Positions 5,763 to 11,911 of a DNA stretch of 11,911 bases are shown here, in pieces. The DNA is taken from assembly GCA_002314885.1 (NCBI GenBank), contig DCHT01000019.1, forward strand, positions 1 through 11,911, read 5' to 3'. Numbering within the stretch: position 1 is the first letter of the stretch; every line of letters begins with the position of its first letter. The DNA comes from Bacteroidales bacterium UBA1745 (GTDB lineage Bacteria; Bacteroidota; Bacteroidia; Bacteroidales; UBA932). The notes beneath the pieces are model-generated. The model saw only the letters and a list, made by a program, of their open reading frames with translations. It did not search any database and was not told the DNA's origin. The translations under genes and the position numbers were made by a program.

Positions 5763-7139
5763 ATGAAAAGATTCCTCTGCCTCATATCCCTGTTCCTGGC
5801 CTTCGCAAGCTGTCTGTGCAACGCGCAGACCAAGCAGTCGAAGGCGCAGCTCAAAGAGGAGAACAGCGCGCTCAAGGCCAAACTGGACTCGATGATGACC
5901 GTCCTCGGCAACTGCCAGGAGCAGCTCACAGCCACCCAGGAGGAACTCGACAAGGCCAATGCCCTGCTGGTCATCGAGGCCCACGAAGACAGCCCGATCT
6001 CCAGGGAATTCTCGGACAGCCTCCTCACCCACTGGTATATGTGCGGCTTCGAGGAAGGCGAGGATGTGGAACTCGAGAACGTGGATTCAGTGGTCTATTC
6101 GTCCGACGTCCCTGATTCGGTCTATATCCAGCGAATCAAGGATATGAACTGCTACATCCAGATCGCCTACAACGAAATCGTCCGCAACTACATAATCCTC
6201 TATTCCCAGAGGTACCGCAAATGGATAGGCAACATACTCGGACAGTGCGATTTCTATCTCCCTATCTTCAAGGAGACCTTCAATCGCTACAACCTGCCTG
6301 AGGAACTTGCAGTGATGGCCATCATCGAGTCGCATCTGAATCCGACGGCGACATCCAGAGCCGGTGCTAAGGGTATGTGGCAGTTTATGTACCCTACCGC
6401 AAAGAAATACGGCCTCACGATCAATTCCTTCGTGGACGAGCGTATGGATGTGGCGAAGTCCGCGGATGCAGCCGCACGATATCTGCGCGACGCCTACCGC
6501 ATCTTCGGCGACTGGAATCTCGCGATTTCGTCCTACAACTGCGGCGCAGGCAATGTCAAGAAGGCGATGGTCCGTTCCGGCGGAAAGACCGGATTCTGGG
6601 ACATATATCCATATCTGCCGAGGGAAACCAGGGGCTACGTGCCTGCCTTCGTGGGCGCACTCTACACCCTGACCTACCACAAGGAGCACGGCATCGTGGC
6701 CCAGCCAAGCGATATGCCGGTGCACGTGGACACCTTCCACATCAACAAGATGCTGCATTTCCAGCAGATCAAGGAGGTTGTGGGCGTACCTGAGGAGGAC
6801 ATACGCAAGCTCAACCCTCAGTACTGCCACGACATAATCCCGGGCAACAAGGGAGATTATGTGCTTCGCCTGCCTCATATCTACACCGATGCCTTCATCG
6901 AGAATGAGGACACGCTCTACCGCCACAAGGCCGACACTCTCTTCTCGCCTATGACCATCAAGAAGATCGAGGACGGCGCAGTGGGCAACGGTGCCAGGAC
7001 TGTCTATACCGTCAAGAGCGGAGATACCCTCGGAGCCATCGCGCGCCGCTACCACACCTCCGTGGCAAGCATCCAGAAGTGGAACGGTATGCGCAACACC
7101 AATCTCAGGATCGGCCAGAAACTCTACATCTATAGGTAA
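5763..7139 (+). CDS. Membrane-bound lytic murein transglycosylase, MltD-like, with LysM
   Basis: The enzyme cleaves the N-acetylmuramic acid to N-acetylglucosamine bond of peptidoglycan, leaving 1,6-anhydro ends. The 458-residue precursor has an export signal (1-22). FASC at 14-17 resembles a weak lipobox, so it may be a lipoprotein anchored at Cys17; otherwise cleavage after Ala21 is likely. Residues ~23-75 are a Glu/Lys/Gln/Leu-rich predicted coiled coil. The SLT (goose-type lysozyme-like) domain spans ~162-310: catalytic Glu189 sits in AIIESHLNPTATS, followed by AGAKGMWQFMYPTAKKYGL (200-218), DVAKSADAAARYL (229-241) and AISSYNCGAGNV (254-265). A LysM peptidoglycan-binding domain closes the protein (VYTVKSGDTLGAIARRY, 414-430, to the end). 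It starts 6 nt after the DUF5683 gene, as last gene of the parAB operon, and its end overlaps the convergent gene by 35 bp. Confidence 0.95.
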   Translation: MKRFLCLISLFLAFASCLCNAQTKQSKAQLKEENSALKAKLDSMMTVLGNCQEQLTATQEELDKANALLVIEAHEDSPISREFSDSLLTHWYMCGFEEGEDVELENVDSVVYSSDVPDSVYIQRIKDMNCYIQIAYNEIVRNYIILYSQRYRKWIGNILGQCDFYLPIFKETFNRYNLPEELAVMAIIESHLNPTATSRAGAKGMWQFMYPTAKKYGLTINSFVDERMDVAKSADAAARYLRDAYRIFGDWNLAISSYNCGAGNVKKAMVRSGGKTGFWDIYPYLPRETRGYVPAFVGALYTLTYHKEHGIVAQPSDMPVHVDTFHINKMLHFQQIKEVVGVPEEDIRKLNPQYCHDIIPGNKGDYVLRLPHIYTDAFIENEDTLYRHKADTLFSPMTIKKIEDGAVGNGARTVYTVKSGDTLGAIARRYHTSVASIQKWNGMRNTNLRIGQKLYIYR

Positions 7140-8874
7140 GCTGCAAGCGCGCTTCACTCTTTCCGATACGGGACGGATTGTCCCTTGTCGGGTACTGCAG
7201 CGTGGATATCCTGAAGTGTATCTTGAGGCCGCAAGGAAGATTCAATCCGGCGACTAAAGCAGCACTGAGACCTCGCCCGTAGCAGGCAGTGACACTGAAA
7301 CTGCCGGGTACATCCCGTTCATAGCAATAGATTCTGTCAGCCCATTTGTCGATGTGGAAGGCGGTCAGACGGCCATATATGGAGAATACACCCGAACGAT
7401 ACAGGCCGTCGGCATAGACCAGGCCGGCAAGGGAACTGGAATAGGCTGCGTGGCAGCGAAGACCGGCAGACCAGTCGTCAGTACCGAAGACGAGGTCACT
7501 GCGGAGTTCCGCGCGATGTATGAACTGATCGTAGCCTCGATATCGATATAATGCCTTGGCGGAAAGTTTGAGCCAGTCCTTGACCTGCCAGCTCCAGAGC
7601 GAATTCAGTTTGATCTGAAGAGGTTCGGCGGACAAAGGTCCTTCCGGTCGTTTCGAAGGCCGATACACGACATCAGCGCTGAAGTTGCCCCTATGGTCAT
7701 AACCGTCCGAATGCCAGTCTCCAAGCAGGGTGACTCCGTGTTCGTCACTGCACTTGGTGGAGCCCCTGGCAGCGCCCGAATAGGAGGGATCGTATGCGGT
7801 GGGATAGTAGCGCAGCAGCCCCGCAAGTTTCAGATACGATCCTATGCTGCTCCTGGCGCCCACGATTGCCGCCGGTACCATATTATATATGTCGAAGGCG
7901 AATTCGCCGAAAAGGTCCACACCCTGGATGTTCCAGCGGGCGTCCGCAGAGATTTTCGCCCCCGTCGGGCAGTAGTAGCCAGTGAGGCCCAGCTGCCCAT
8001 TGCGGCAGTACCAGGAGAGATTGGAGGCGGCAAGTCCGGGATGAGCCAGCAGTGCCGAAAAGTTGAAATGCCCGAAGGAGAAAGTGGCAGCGGCGCCTTT
8101 CAGGGATGCTGAATCGTCATAGCCACGATAAGGCGACACGAAGGTCGGATTGCGATAGGCGGCAGTGGTGCGGTCGAGGGAGCCGATGGAGAAGCCTGAC
8201 CAAAGGCACAGTCCCTGTCCGAAACGGCACTGAAAATCGCCGAGAACGAGGCTGGAGAGCCATCTGCGACCGGAATAGGAACAATGGAAGGCACCGGCCT
8301 CCGGATGGCTGTGAGGGCTTCCGTACGGCTCTTTGAAGGCGATACCCGCCTCGAAGGAATCATCGAGAGTGAACAGATACTTGGAAGCGAGATTCCAGTC
8401 TGCCTCTCCCCTCTCACCAGCCTTGGACGGATTCTGATATTTCGCCGAACTACGTAGAGCGGCTTCGTGCTCGTAGGAATGTCCGTCGCGAAGGCGCTGT
8501 CCCGGCAGAGAACTGCTTTCAAGACTGACGAACGGGGCCAGCGCCGCCACGAATTCGCGTCCGAAGCCATCCACGGCGGCCAGTTCCGTCAGGGAGAGCA
8601 CATCCCCGTTGCGCTGACGGTAGTCGAGCAGCGATGCGGCCCTATATGGAGTCAGGAGTCCGCTGGAGACAAGGCGCGAGCGGGCGGCGAAATTCAGCGG
8701 CAGCGGATGAGCTGCAAAATGGCGGTAGCGCTCGATCTCATCCTCGTCGAGGTCCTCCAATTCGGCAGCCCCGCTGATAGCCAATATCGCCTGTTCAAGC
8801 CCGTCTGGTTCGGAAGATACATCTGTCACAGACGACGACAGCAATATGCATAGTATCATATATAGTATTCTCAT
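7105..8874 (-). CDS. Secreted helix-hairpin-helix protein with beta-barrel-like C-terminal region
   Basis: A 589-residue protein from the ATG at 8874, which gives a compact signal peptide (MRILYMILCILLSSSVTDVSS). An in-frame TTG at 8901 is less likely. Residues ~25-60 are acidic and helical. Residues ~55-118 resemble paired ComEA-type helix-hairpin-helix motifs: LPLNFAARSRLVSSGLLTP, then LLDYRQRNGDVLSLTELAAV and DGFGREFVAALAPF. The remaining ~470 residues are rich in aromatic, Gly and Ser residues in alternating patterns suggesting a beta-barrel, and include LGDFQCRFGQGLCLWSGF (211-228), a hallmark of a Bacteroidota family annotated only as helix-hairpin-helix domain protein. The function is unknown; export plus a barrel suggests an outer-membrane location, so the HhH may not bind DNA in the usual way. 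It is convergent with the transglycosylase gene (35-bp overlap). Confidence 0.8.
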   Translation of the reverse strand: MRILYMILCILLSSSVTDVSSEPDGLEQAILAISGAAELEDLDEDEIERYRHFAAHPLPLNFAARSRLVSSGLLTPYRAASLLDYRQRNGDVLSLTELAAVDGFGREFVAALAPFVSLESSSLPGQRLRDGHSYEHEAALRSSAKYQNPSKAGERGEADWNLASKYLFTLDDSFEAGIAFKEPYGSPHSHPEAGAFHCSYSGRRWLSSLVLGDFQCRFGQGLCLWSGFSIGSLDRTTAAYRNPTFVSPYRGYDDSASLKGAAATFSFGHFNFSALLAHPGLAASNLSWYCRNGQLGLTGYYCPTGAKISADARWNIQGVDLFGEFAFDIYNMVPAAIVGARSSIGSYLKLAGLLRYYPTAYDPSYSGAARGSTKCSDEHGVTLLGDWHSDGYDHRGNFSADVVYRPSKRPEGPLSAEPLQIKLNSLWSWQVKDWLKLSAKALYRYRGYDQFIHRAELRSDLVFGTDDWSAGLRCHAAYSSSLAGLVYADGLYRSGVFSIYGRLTAFHIDKWADRIYCYERDVPGSFSVTACYGRGLSAALVAGLNLPCGLKIHFRISTLQYPTRDNPSRIGKSEARLQLTYRCRVSGRS

Positions 8875-8898
8875 AGCGCTGAAGATAAATCCGCAGGC

Positions 8899-8930
8899 CA
8901 AGAATTCTGTTGTTTTAGTAAAACCCCAAA
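8899..8930 (-). promoter_or_regulatory. Weak candidate promoter of the helix-hairpin-helix gene
   Basis: On the minus strand, TTTG (8927-8930) is followed after 20 nt by AATTCTTG (8899-8906), which differs from TAnnTTTG at two positions. The spacing agrees with the two better promoters near 560, and transcription would start near 8892, 18 nt before the ATG at 8874. The poor -7 match makes this tentative. Confidence 0.3.
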
Positions 8931-8940
8931 AAAATTTTGT

Positions 8941-8948
8941 TAAATTTG
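8941..8948 (+). promoter_or_regulatory. Putative -7 box of the hpt-adk operon
   Basis: TAAATTTG is an exact TAnnTTTG match, with four T residues ending 2 nt upstream (TTTTgtTAAATTTG). The predicted start of transcription is near 8954, giving a ~15-nt leader before the hpt ATG at 8970. No -33 TTTG is seen at the usual distance. Confidence 0.6.
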
Positions 8949-8969
8949 TACTCCGTAAGACAACGCCTT

Positions 8970-9521
8970 ATGGATAAAATCAAAGTCAGCGACAAAACTT
9001 TCCGCACCTACATTCCTTACGAGGAATTCTCCAAGAACATCGACAGGGTTGCGGCTCAGCTCAACAAGGATTTCGAAAATGCGCCGGAGCCTCCGGTTCT
9101 CCTCTGCACCCTCAACGGAGCCATTATGTTCTGCTCTGAACTGATGATGAGGTGCAGCTTCCCTATGGAGCTCGCCTCCATCAAGGTCAGCTCCTATGCC
9201 GGAACTCATTCCACCGGAGTCGTCGAAGTCAAGCAGGCCCTCACCTGCGACGTGGCCGGCAAGGTCGTAATCATAGTCGAGGACATCGTGGACACAGGCT
9301 ACACTATGCAGCTGATGAAGCAGTTCCTCGAGGAGAAGGGCGCGAAGGAAAGCCGCATCTGCACCCTCTTCTACAAGCCTGAGTCCTTCAAGTTCAAGGA
9401 CAGCATCAAGCTTGACTATGTGGCACGCGAGATCCAGAACCAGTTCATCGTGGGATTCGGCTTGGATTACAATGAATTAGGAAGAAACATCAAGGATATC
9501 TACATACTTGACGAAGAATAA
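8970..9521 (+). CDS. hpt: Hypoxanthine phosphoribosyltransferase
   Basis: This salvage enzyme converts hypoxanthine (and usually guanine) with PRPP to IMP or GMP. The 183-residue length is typical. The PRPP-binding loop VIIVEDIVDTG (100-110), with the acidic pair Glu104-Asp105, is diagnostic. LNGA (48-51) is the pyrophosphate loop, SSYAGTHSTG (74-83) lies in the flexible active-site loop, and KPESF (136-140) with DYVAREIQNQFIVGFGLDYN (149-168) are the purine-binding and Bacteroidota-typical C-terminal segments. The ATG at 8970 is preferred over the in-frame ATG at 8937, which lies upstream of the predicted transcription start. adk follows after 6 nt, so the two form a nucleotide salvage and interconversion operon. 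Cytoplasmic. Identification is strong; preference for hypoxanthine over guanine is not readable here. Confidence 0.95.
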   Translation: MDKIKVSDKTFRTYIPYEEFSKNIDRVAAQLNKDFENAPEPPVLLCTLNGAIMFCSELMMRCSFPMELASIKVSSYAGTHSTGVVEVKQALTCDVAGKVVIIVEDIVDTGYTMQLMKQFLEEKGAKESRICTLFYKPESFKFKDSIKLDYVAREIQNQFIVGFGLDYNELGRNIKDIYILDEE

Positions 9522-9527
9522 CGAACT

Positions 9528-10100
9528 ATGAAGTACTACATTCTTTTCGGCCCTCCGGGTGCAGGCAAAGGCACTCAGGCCACAGCAATGGTTGAGAGAT
9601 ACAATCTCCACCACATCTCCACCGGCGATCTCCTCCGCAAGGAAATCAAAGCCGGAACTCCCCTCGGTCTCCAGGCAAAAGCCCTCATCGAGAAAGGCTG
9701 TCTCGTCCCTGACGAGGTAGTTGAAGGTATGATCGAATCCGAGTTTGCCACCGTGAAGGGCGTCGACGGCTTCCTCCTCGACGGTTTCCCACGCACGATC
9801 GCACAGGCAGAGGCCCTGGACGCAATCCTCGCAAAGAACAACGAAGAAGTGACCGCAGTAGTCAGCATTATGATTCCTGACGAGATGATCATCGAGCGCA
9901 TACGCCACCGTGCCGAAATCGAAGGCCGTGCGGATGACGCCAGCGTGGATATCATCAAGAACCGCATCGCCACCTACCACAGCCAGACCGAGCCTGAGAT
10001 CGCATACTACCAGAAGGCCGGCAAGTACAACGAGGCTGACGGCGTCGGCACCATCGACGAGGTCCGCGACAGGATATTCCAGATAGTTGACAAGTTTTAA
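9528..10100 (+). CDS. adk: Adenylate kinase
   Basis: Adk catalyses ATP + AMP to 2 ADP and sets the cellular adenylate balance. The P-loop GPPGAGKGTQ is at 8-17, the AMP-binding STGDLLR at 31-37, and DGFPRTIAQAEALD at 85-98. The lid is the short type: RIRHRAEIEGRADD (124-137) replaces the long, sometimes zinc-binding, lid of other bacteria, giving 190 residues instead of about 215. This short form is usual in Bacteroidota. The gene starts 6 nt after the hpt stop without a Shine-Dalgarno sequence and is followed at once by a strong terminator. Housekeeping, cytoplasmic and normally essential. Identification is secure. Confidence 0.98.
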   Translation: MKYYILFGPPGAGKGTQATAMVERYNLHHISTGDLLRKEIKAGTPLGLQAKALIEKGCLVPDEVVEGMIESEFATVKGVDGFLLDGFPRTIAQAEALDAILAKNNEEVTAVVSIMIPDEMIIERIRHRAEIEGRADDASVDIIKNRIATYHSQTEPEIAYYQKAGKYNEADGVGTIDEVRDRIFQIVDKF

Positions 10101-10104
10101 ATAA

Positions 10105-10132
10105 AAAAGTCCAGCCAAACGGCTGGACTTTT
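10105..10132. terminator. Bidirectional intrinsic terminator between adk and the TRIC gene
   Basis: AAAAGTCCAGCC (10105-10116) pairs perfectly with GGCTGGACTTTT (10121-10132) around an AAAC loop: a 12-bp stem with a GC-rich core. On the plus strand it is followed by TTATTTTTATTT; on the minus strand the tail is T-rich too (TTTTTTATTT). It starts 5 nt after the adk stop and 5 nt beyond the stop of the convergent TRIC gene, so it serves both operons. Confidence 0.95.
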
Positions 10133-10136
10133 ATTT

Positions 10137-10769
10137 TTATTTATGCACCTCAGGCTCAGGCTTGAGCGAAGGCAGGCACACGTTGAAATGCACTGCCAGG
10201 ACGCGCACGAGTATCACTGAGATTGCTGCGAGAATCTGAGTCAGCATCATCGGAGCGTGGCAGAGGTAGCATATCCAGTATACCAGGCCGCCGACTATGC
10301 AGGCCACGGCATAGATGTCCTTTCGGAAGATAAGCGGCACCTCGTTGATGAGCACGTCACGGAAGATACCGCCTGCGGCACCTGTGATGCAGCCCATAAT
10401 GATGTTCACCCACATTGGGTTGCCCACCGCGAAACTCTTCTCGAGGCCGACGACGGTAAACAGGCCTAGACCGATGGCGTCGAATATGAAGAAGGTGTAG
10501 TTGAACTTCACGATCCACTTCTTGAAGACTATGGTGGTCAGAAGGGCCAGGAAGGTGATCAGGATATAAGACTTGGTCTGCATCCAGAACGGAGGCACAT
10601 CCAGCAGCAGATCCCTGAGGGTACCGCCGCCGACTGCGGTGACGAAGCCCACGACGAATGCGCCGAAGAGATCGAATTCCTTACGTGCAGCCAGGCGCAC
10701 GCCGGAAATTGCGAACGCAAAGGTACCGATGAAATCGAGTATCGTGATGAAATTGATGTCGATAGCCAT
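10137..10769 (-). CDS. TRIC-family (YicG/UPF0126) membrane cation channel protein
   Basis: A 210-residue integral membrane protein with two TRIC-type halves, in line with the seven-helix, trimeric monovalent cation (K+) channels of bacteria related to animal TRIC channels. The first half starts DFIGTFAFAISGVRLAARK (12-30) and contains VGGGTLRDLLL (46-56). The second half starts FDAIGLGLFTVVGLEKS (96-112) and contains GAAGGIFRDVLINEVPLIF (130-148). The paired GG-x-RD motifs are the family hallmark. The tail is short and charged (KPEPEVHK). It begins 12 nt after the ugd stop and is probably co-transcribed with it; no functional link is obvious. Its own transcript ends at the shared terminator. 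Family membership is strong; a channel role is inferred from characterised homologues. Confidence 0.93.
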   Translation of the reverse strand: MAIDINFITILDFIGTFAFAISGVRLAARKEFDLFGAFVVGFVTAVGGGTLRDLLLDVPPFWMQTKSYILITFLALLTTIVFKKWIVKFNYTFFIFDAIGLGLFTVVGLEKSFAVGNPMWVNIIMGCITGAAGGIFRDVLINEVPLIFRKDIYAVACIVGGLVYWICYLCHAPMMLTQILAAISVILVRVLAVHFNVCLPSLKPEPEVHK

Positions 10770-10781
10770 AATTGCTTCTGA

Positions 10782-11911
10782 TTAGTCGCGGCGGAAGATG
10801 TCGCGGGTATAGACCTTGGCCTCAACATCGTCGAGGCAAGTGTCGTAACGGTTGGCTATGATGGCATCGGCCTGAGCCTTGAACTTCTCAAGATCATTGA
10901 CCACGACGCTGCCGAAGAAGGTGATTCCGTCGGCAAGGGTAGGCTCATAGATGATGACCTTGGCGCCCTTGGCCTTCACACGCTTCATAATGCCCTGGAT
11001 GGAACTCTGACGGAAGTTGTCGGAATTGGACTTCATAGTGAGACGATAAACACCGATGACGACGTCCTTCTCCTGTGCCTGATCGAAGGCGTTGCGGGTG
11101 GAATAACTGTAGTAGCCGGCCATCTCGAGGACGCGGTCGGCAATGAAATCCTTGCGCGTACGGTTGCTCTCCACGATTGCGGACATCATATTCTGAGGCA
11201 CCTTGTCGTAGTTGGCGAGCAGCTGCTTGGTGTCCTTAGGCAGACAGTAGCCACCGTAGCCGAAGGATGGGTTATTGTATTGGGTACCGATGCGCGGATC
11301 AAGGCAGACGCCGTCGATGATGGCCTTGGTATCGAGGCCCTTCATCTCAGCGTAAGTGTCCAGCTCGTTGAAATAACTTACTCGCAGGGCGAGGTAGGTG
11401 TTGGCGAAAAGTTTCACGGCCTCAGCCTCGGTGGAGCCCATAAACAGCACAGGAACCTCTTCCTTGAGGGCAGCCTCCCTGATGAGGCCAGCGAAGGTAT
11501 GTGCAGCCTCCTCGAGCTCGGCAGACGAGGAATCGTAGCCGCAGATGATGCGGGACGGATAGAGGTTGTCGTAGAGGGCCTTGCTCTCGCGCAAAAACTC
11601 AGGAGCGAAGATGATCTTCGGTGTCACGACGGTGAACGAGCCATCTGCATTGCGCTCGCGGTAGGAGAACTTCTGTCGCACGGACTCGGTGTAGCCTACA
11701 GGAATGGTGGATTTGATCACCATCACTGCATTCGGATTAACCTCGAGCACGAGTTCGATGACCTCCTCCACGTGGGAAGTATCGAAGTGGTTCTGCTTGC
11801 TGTCGTAGTTGGTAGGGGCGGCGATGACCACGAAATCCGCGTCCCTGTACGCCTCCCTGCCGTCGAGAGTGGCCACGAGGTCGAGTTTCTTCTCGGCGAA
11901 ATACTTCTCTA
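10782..11911 (-). CDS. ugd: UDP-glucose 6-dehydrogenase, N-terminus beyond the window
   Basis: This enzyme oxidises UDP-glucose to UDP-glucuronate with two NAD+, feeding capsule and exopolysaccharide synthesis. The visible 375 codons stay open to the window edge; comparison with E. coli Ugd suggests about 50 N-terminal residues, including the Rossmann glycine motif, are missing. A GTG within the frame (complement of 11874-11876) is internal, because the frame upstream still matches the family (EKYFAEKKLDLVATLD). Signatures include VIAAPTNYD, APEFLRESKALYDNLYPSRI, STEAEAVKLFANTYLALR, DPRIGTQYNNPSFGYGGYC and KDTKQLLANY; the catalytic Cys is encoded at 11244-11246. The C-terminus (KVYTRDIFRRD) closely matches the family. 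Compared with E. coli it has a longer stretch after ADRVLEMAG, shared by many Bacteroidota enzymes as I recall them. TRIC follows 12 nt downstream. Confidence 0.95.
   Translation of the reverse strand, partial: EKYFAEKKLDLVATLDGREAYRDADFVVIAAPTNYDSKQNHFDTSHVEEVIELVLEVNPNAVMVIKSTIPVGYTESVRQKFSYRERNADGSFTVVTPKIIFAPEFLRESKALYDNLYPSRIICGYDSSSAELEEAAHTFAGLIREAALKEEVPVLFMGSTEAEAVKLFANTYLALRVSYFNELDTYAEMKGLDTKAIIDGVCLDPRIGTQYNNPSFGYGGYCLPKDTKQLLANYDKVPQNMMSAIVESNRTRKDFIADRVLEMAGYYSYSTRNAFDQAQEKDVVIGVYRLTMKSNSDNFRQSSIQGIMKRVKAKGAKVIIYEPTLADGITFFGSVVVNDLEKFKAQADAIIANRYDTCLDDVEAKVYTRDIFRRD

Noticed and set aside
6087..7157. A 356-codon open frame antisense to the lytic transglycosylase gene
   Set aside because: It is a frame shadow of a well-supported gene in fairly GC-rich DNA; the translation has no recognisable domain, and the sense gene carries catalytic and LysM motifs throughout.
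8875..8901. In-frame TTG start for the helix-hairpin-helix protein adding 9 residues
   Set aside because: TTG starts are uncommon and the ATG at 8874 gives a compact, typical signal peptide.
8937..8969. Upstream in-frame ATG for hpt adding 11 residues
   Set aside because: It precedes the TAAATTTG -7 box, so it would not be transcribed from that promoter; the family start matches the ATG at 8970.
11764..11778. A possible parS-like palindrome around CCACGTGG in ugd
   Set aside because: Only the central CACGTG core matches; the flanking TGTTT/AAACA arms are missing and it lies within a conserved coding sequence far from parAB.
1..11911. CRISPR arrays, tRNA or rRNA genes, insertion sequences, phage genes or attachment sites
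   Set aside because: No regularly spaced direct repeats, cloverleaf-like sequences, transposase or integrase motifs, or terminal inverted repeats were seen; genes are packed with spacers of about 100 nt or less.

Overview
The window looks like chromosomal housekeeping DNA from a member of the Bacteroidota, most likely the order Bacteroidales. The evidence is the promoter type (exact TAnnTTTG -7 boxes), the lack of Shine-Dalgarno sequences before nearly every start, and gene families typical of the phylum: a DUF349 protein, DUF5683 directly after ParB, a secreted helix-hairpin-helix/beta-barrel protein, and a 190-residue adenylate kinase with a short lid. Base composition is moderately GC-rich (mid-50s percent by eye), higher than typical Bacteroides. 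I cannot name the genus. There is no sign of a phage, plasmid, insertion sequence, CRISPR array, tRNA or rRNA, and no stretch over 300 bases lacks a gene.

Layout. (1) 1-521, minus: start of a DUF349 protein that runs off the left edge. (2) 599-1966, plus: a two-gene RNA modification operon, trmD and an RluA-type pseudouridine synthase. (3) 1949-2911, minus: a YegS/diacylglycerol-kinase-type lipid kinase whose 3' end overlaps the pseudouridine synthase. (4) 3017-7139, plus: a four-gene operon with 12, 7 and 6 nt spacers: parA, parB, a DUF5683 envelope protein and a LysM-containing lytic transglycosylase. It couples chromosome segregation genes with cell-wall remodelling. (5) 7105-8874, minus: a secreted helix-hairpin-helix plus beta-barrel-like protein, convergent with and overlapping the transglycosylase by 35 bp. 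(6) 8970-10100, plus: hpt and adk, a purine salvage/nucleotide operon closed by a strong bidirectional terminator. (7) 10137-11911, minus: UDP-glucose 6-dehydrogenase (cut by the right edge) followed by a TRIC-family cation channel.

The gene content is ordinary and I did not find a new multi-gene system. The most striking signal is at nucleotide level. The tetranucleotide CATG appears to be completely absent from all 11,911 bases, while TATG occurs about 55 times by manual count. Met codons are preceded by synonymous codons ending in T rather than C. This points to an NlaIII/HpyI-like CATG restriction-modification history in this lineage. Other points worth a look are an internal tandem duplication in the DUF5683 protein, an interleaved pair of divergent promoters at 545-579, and a T-tract-plus-TAAATTTG promoter layout used three times.
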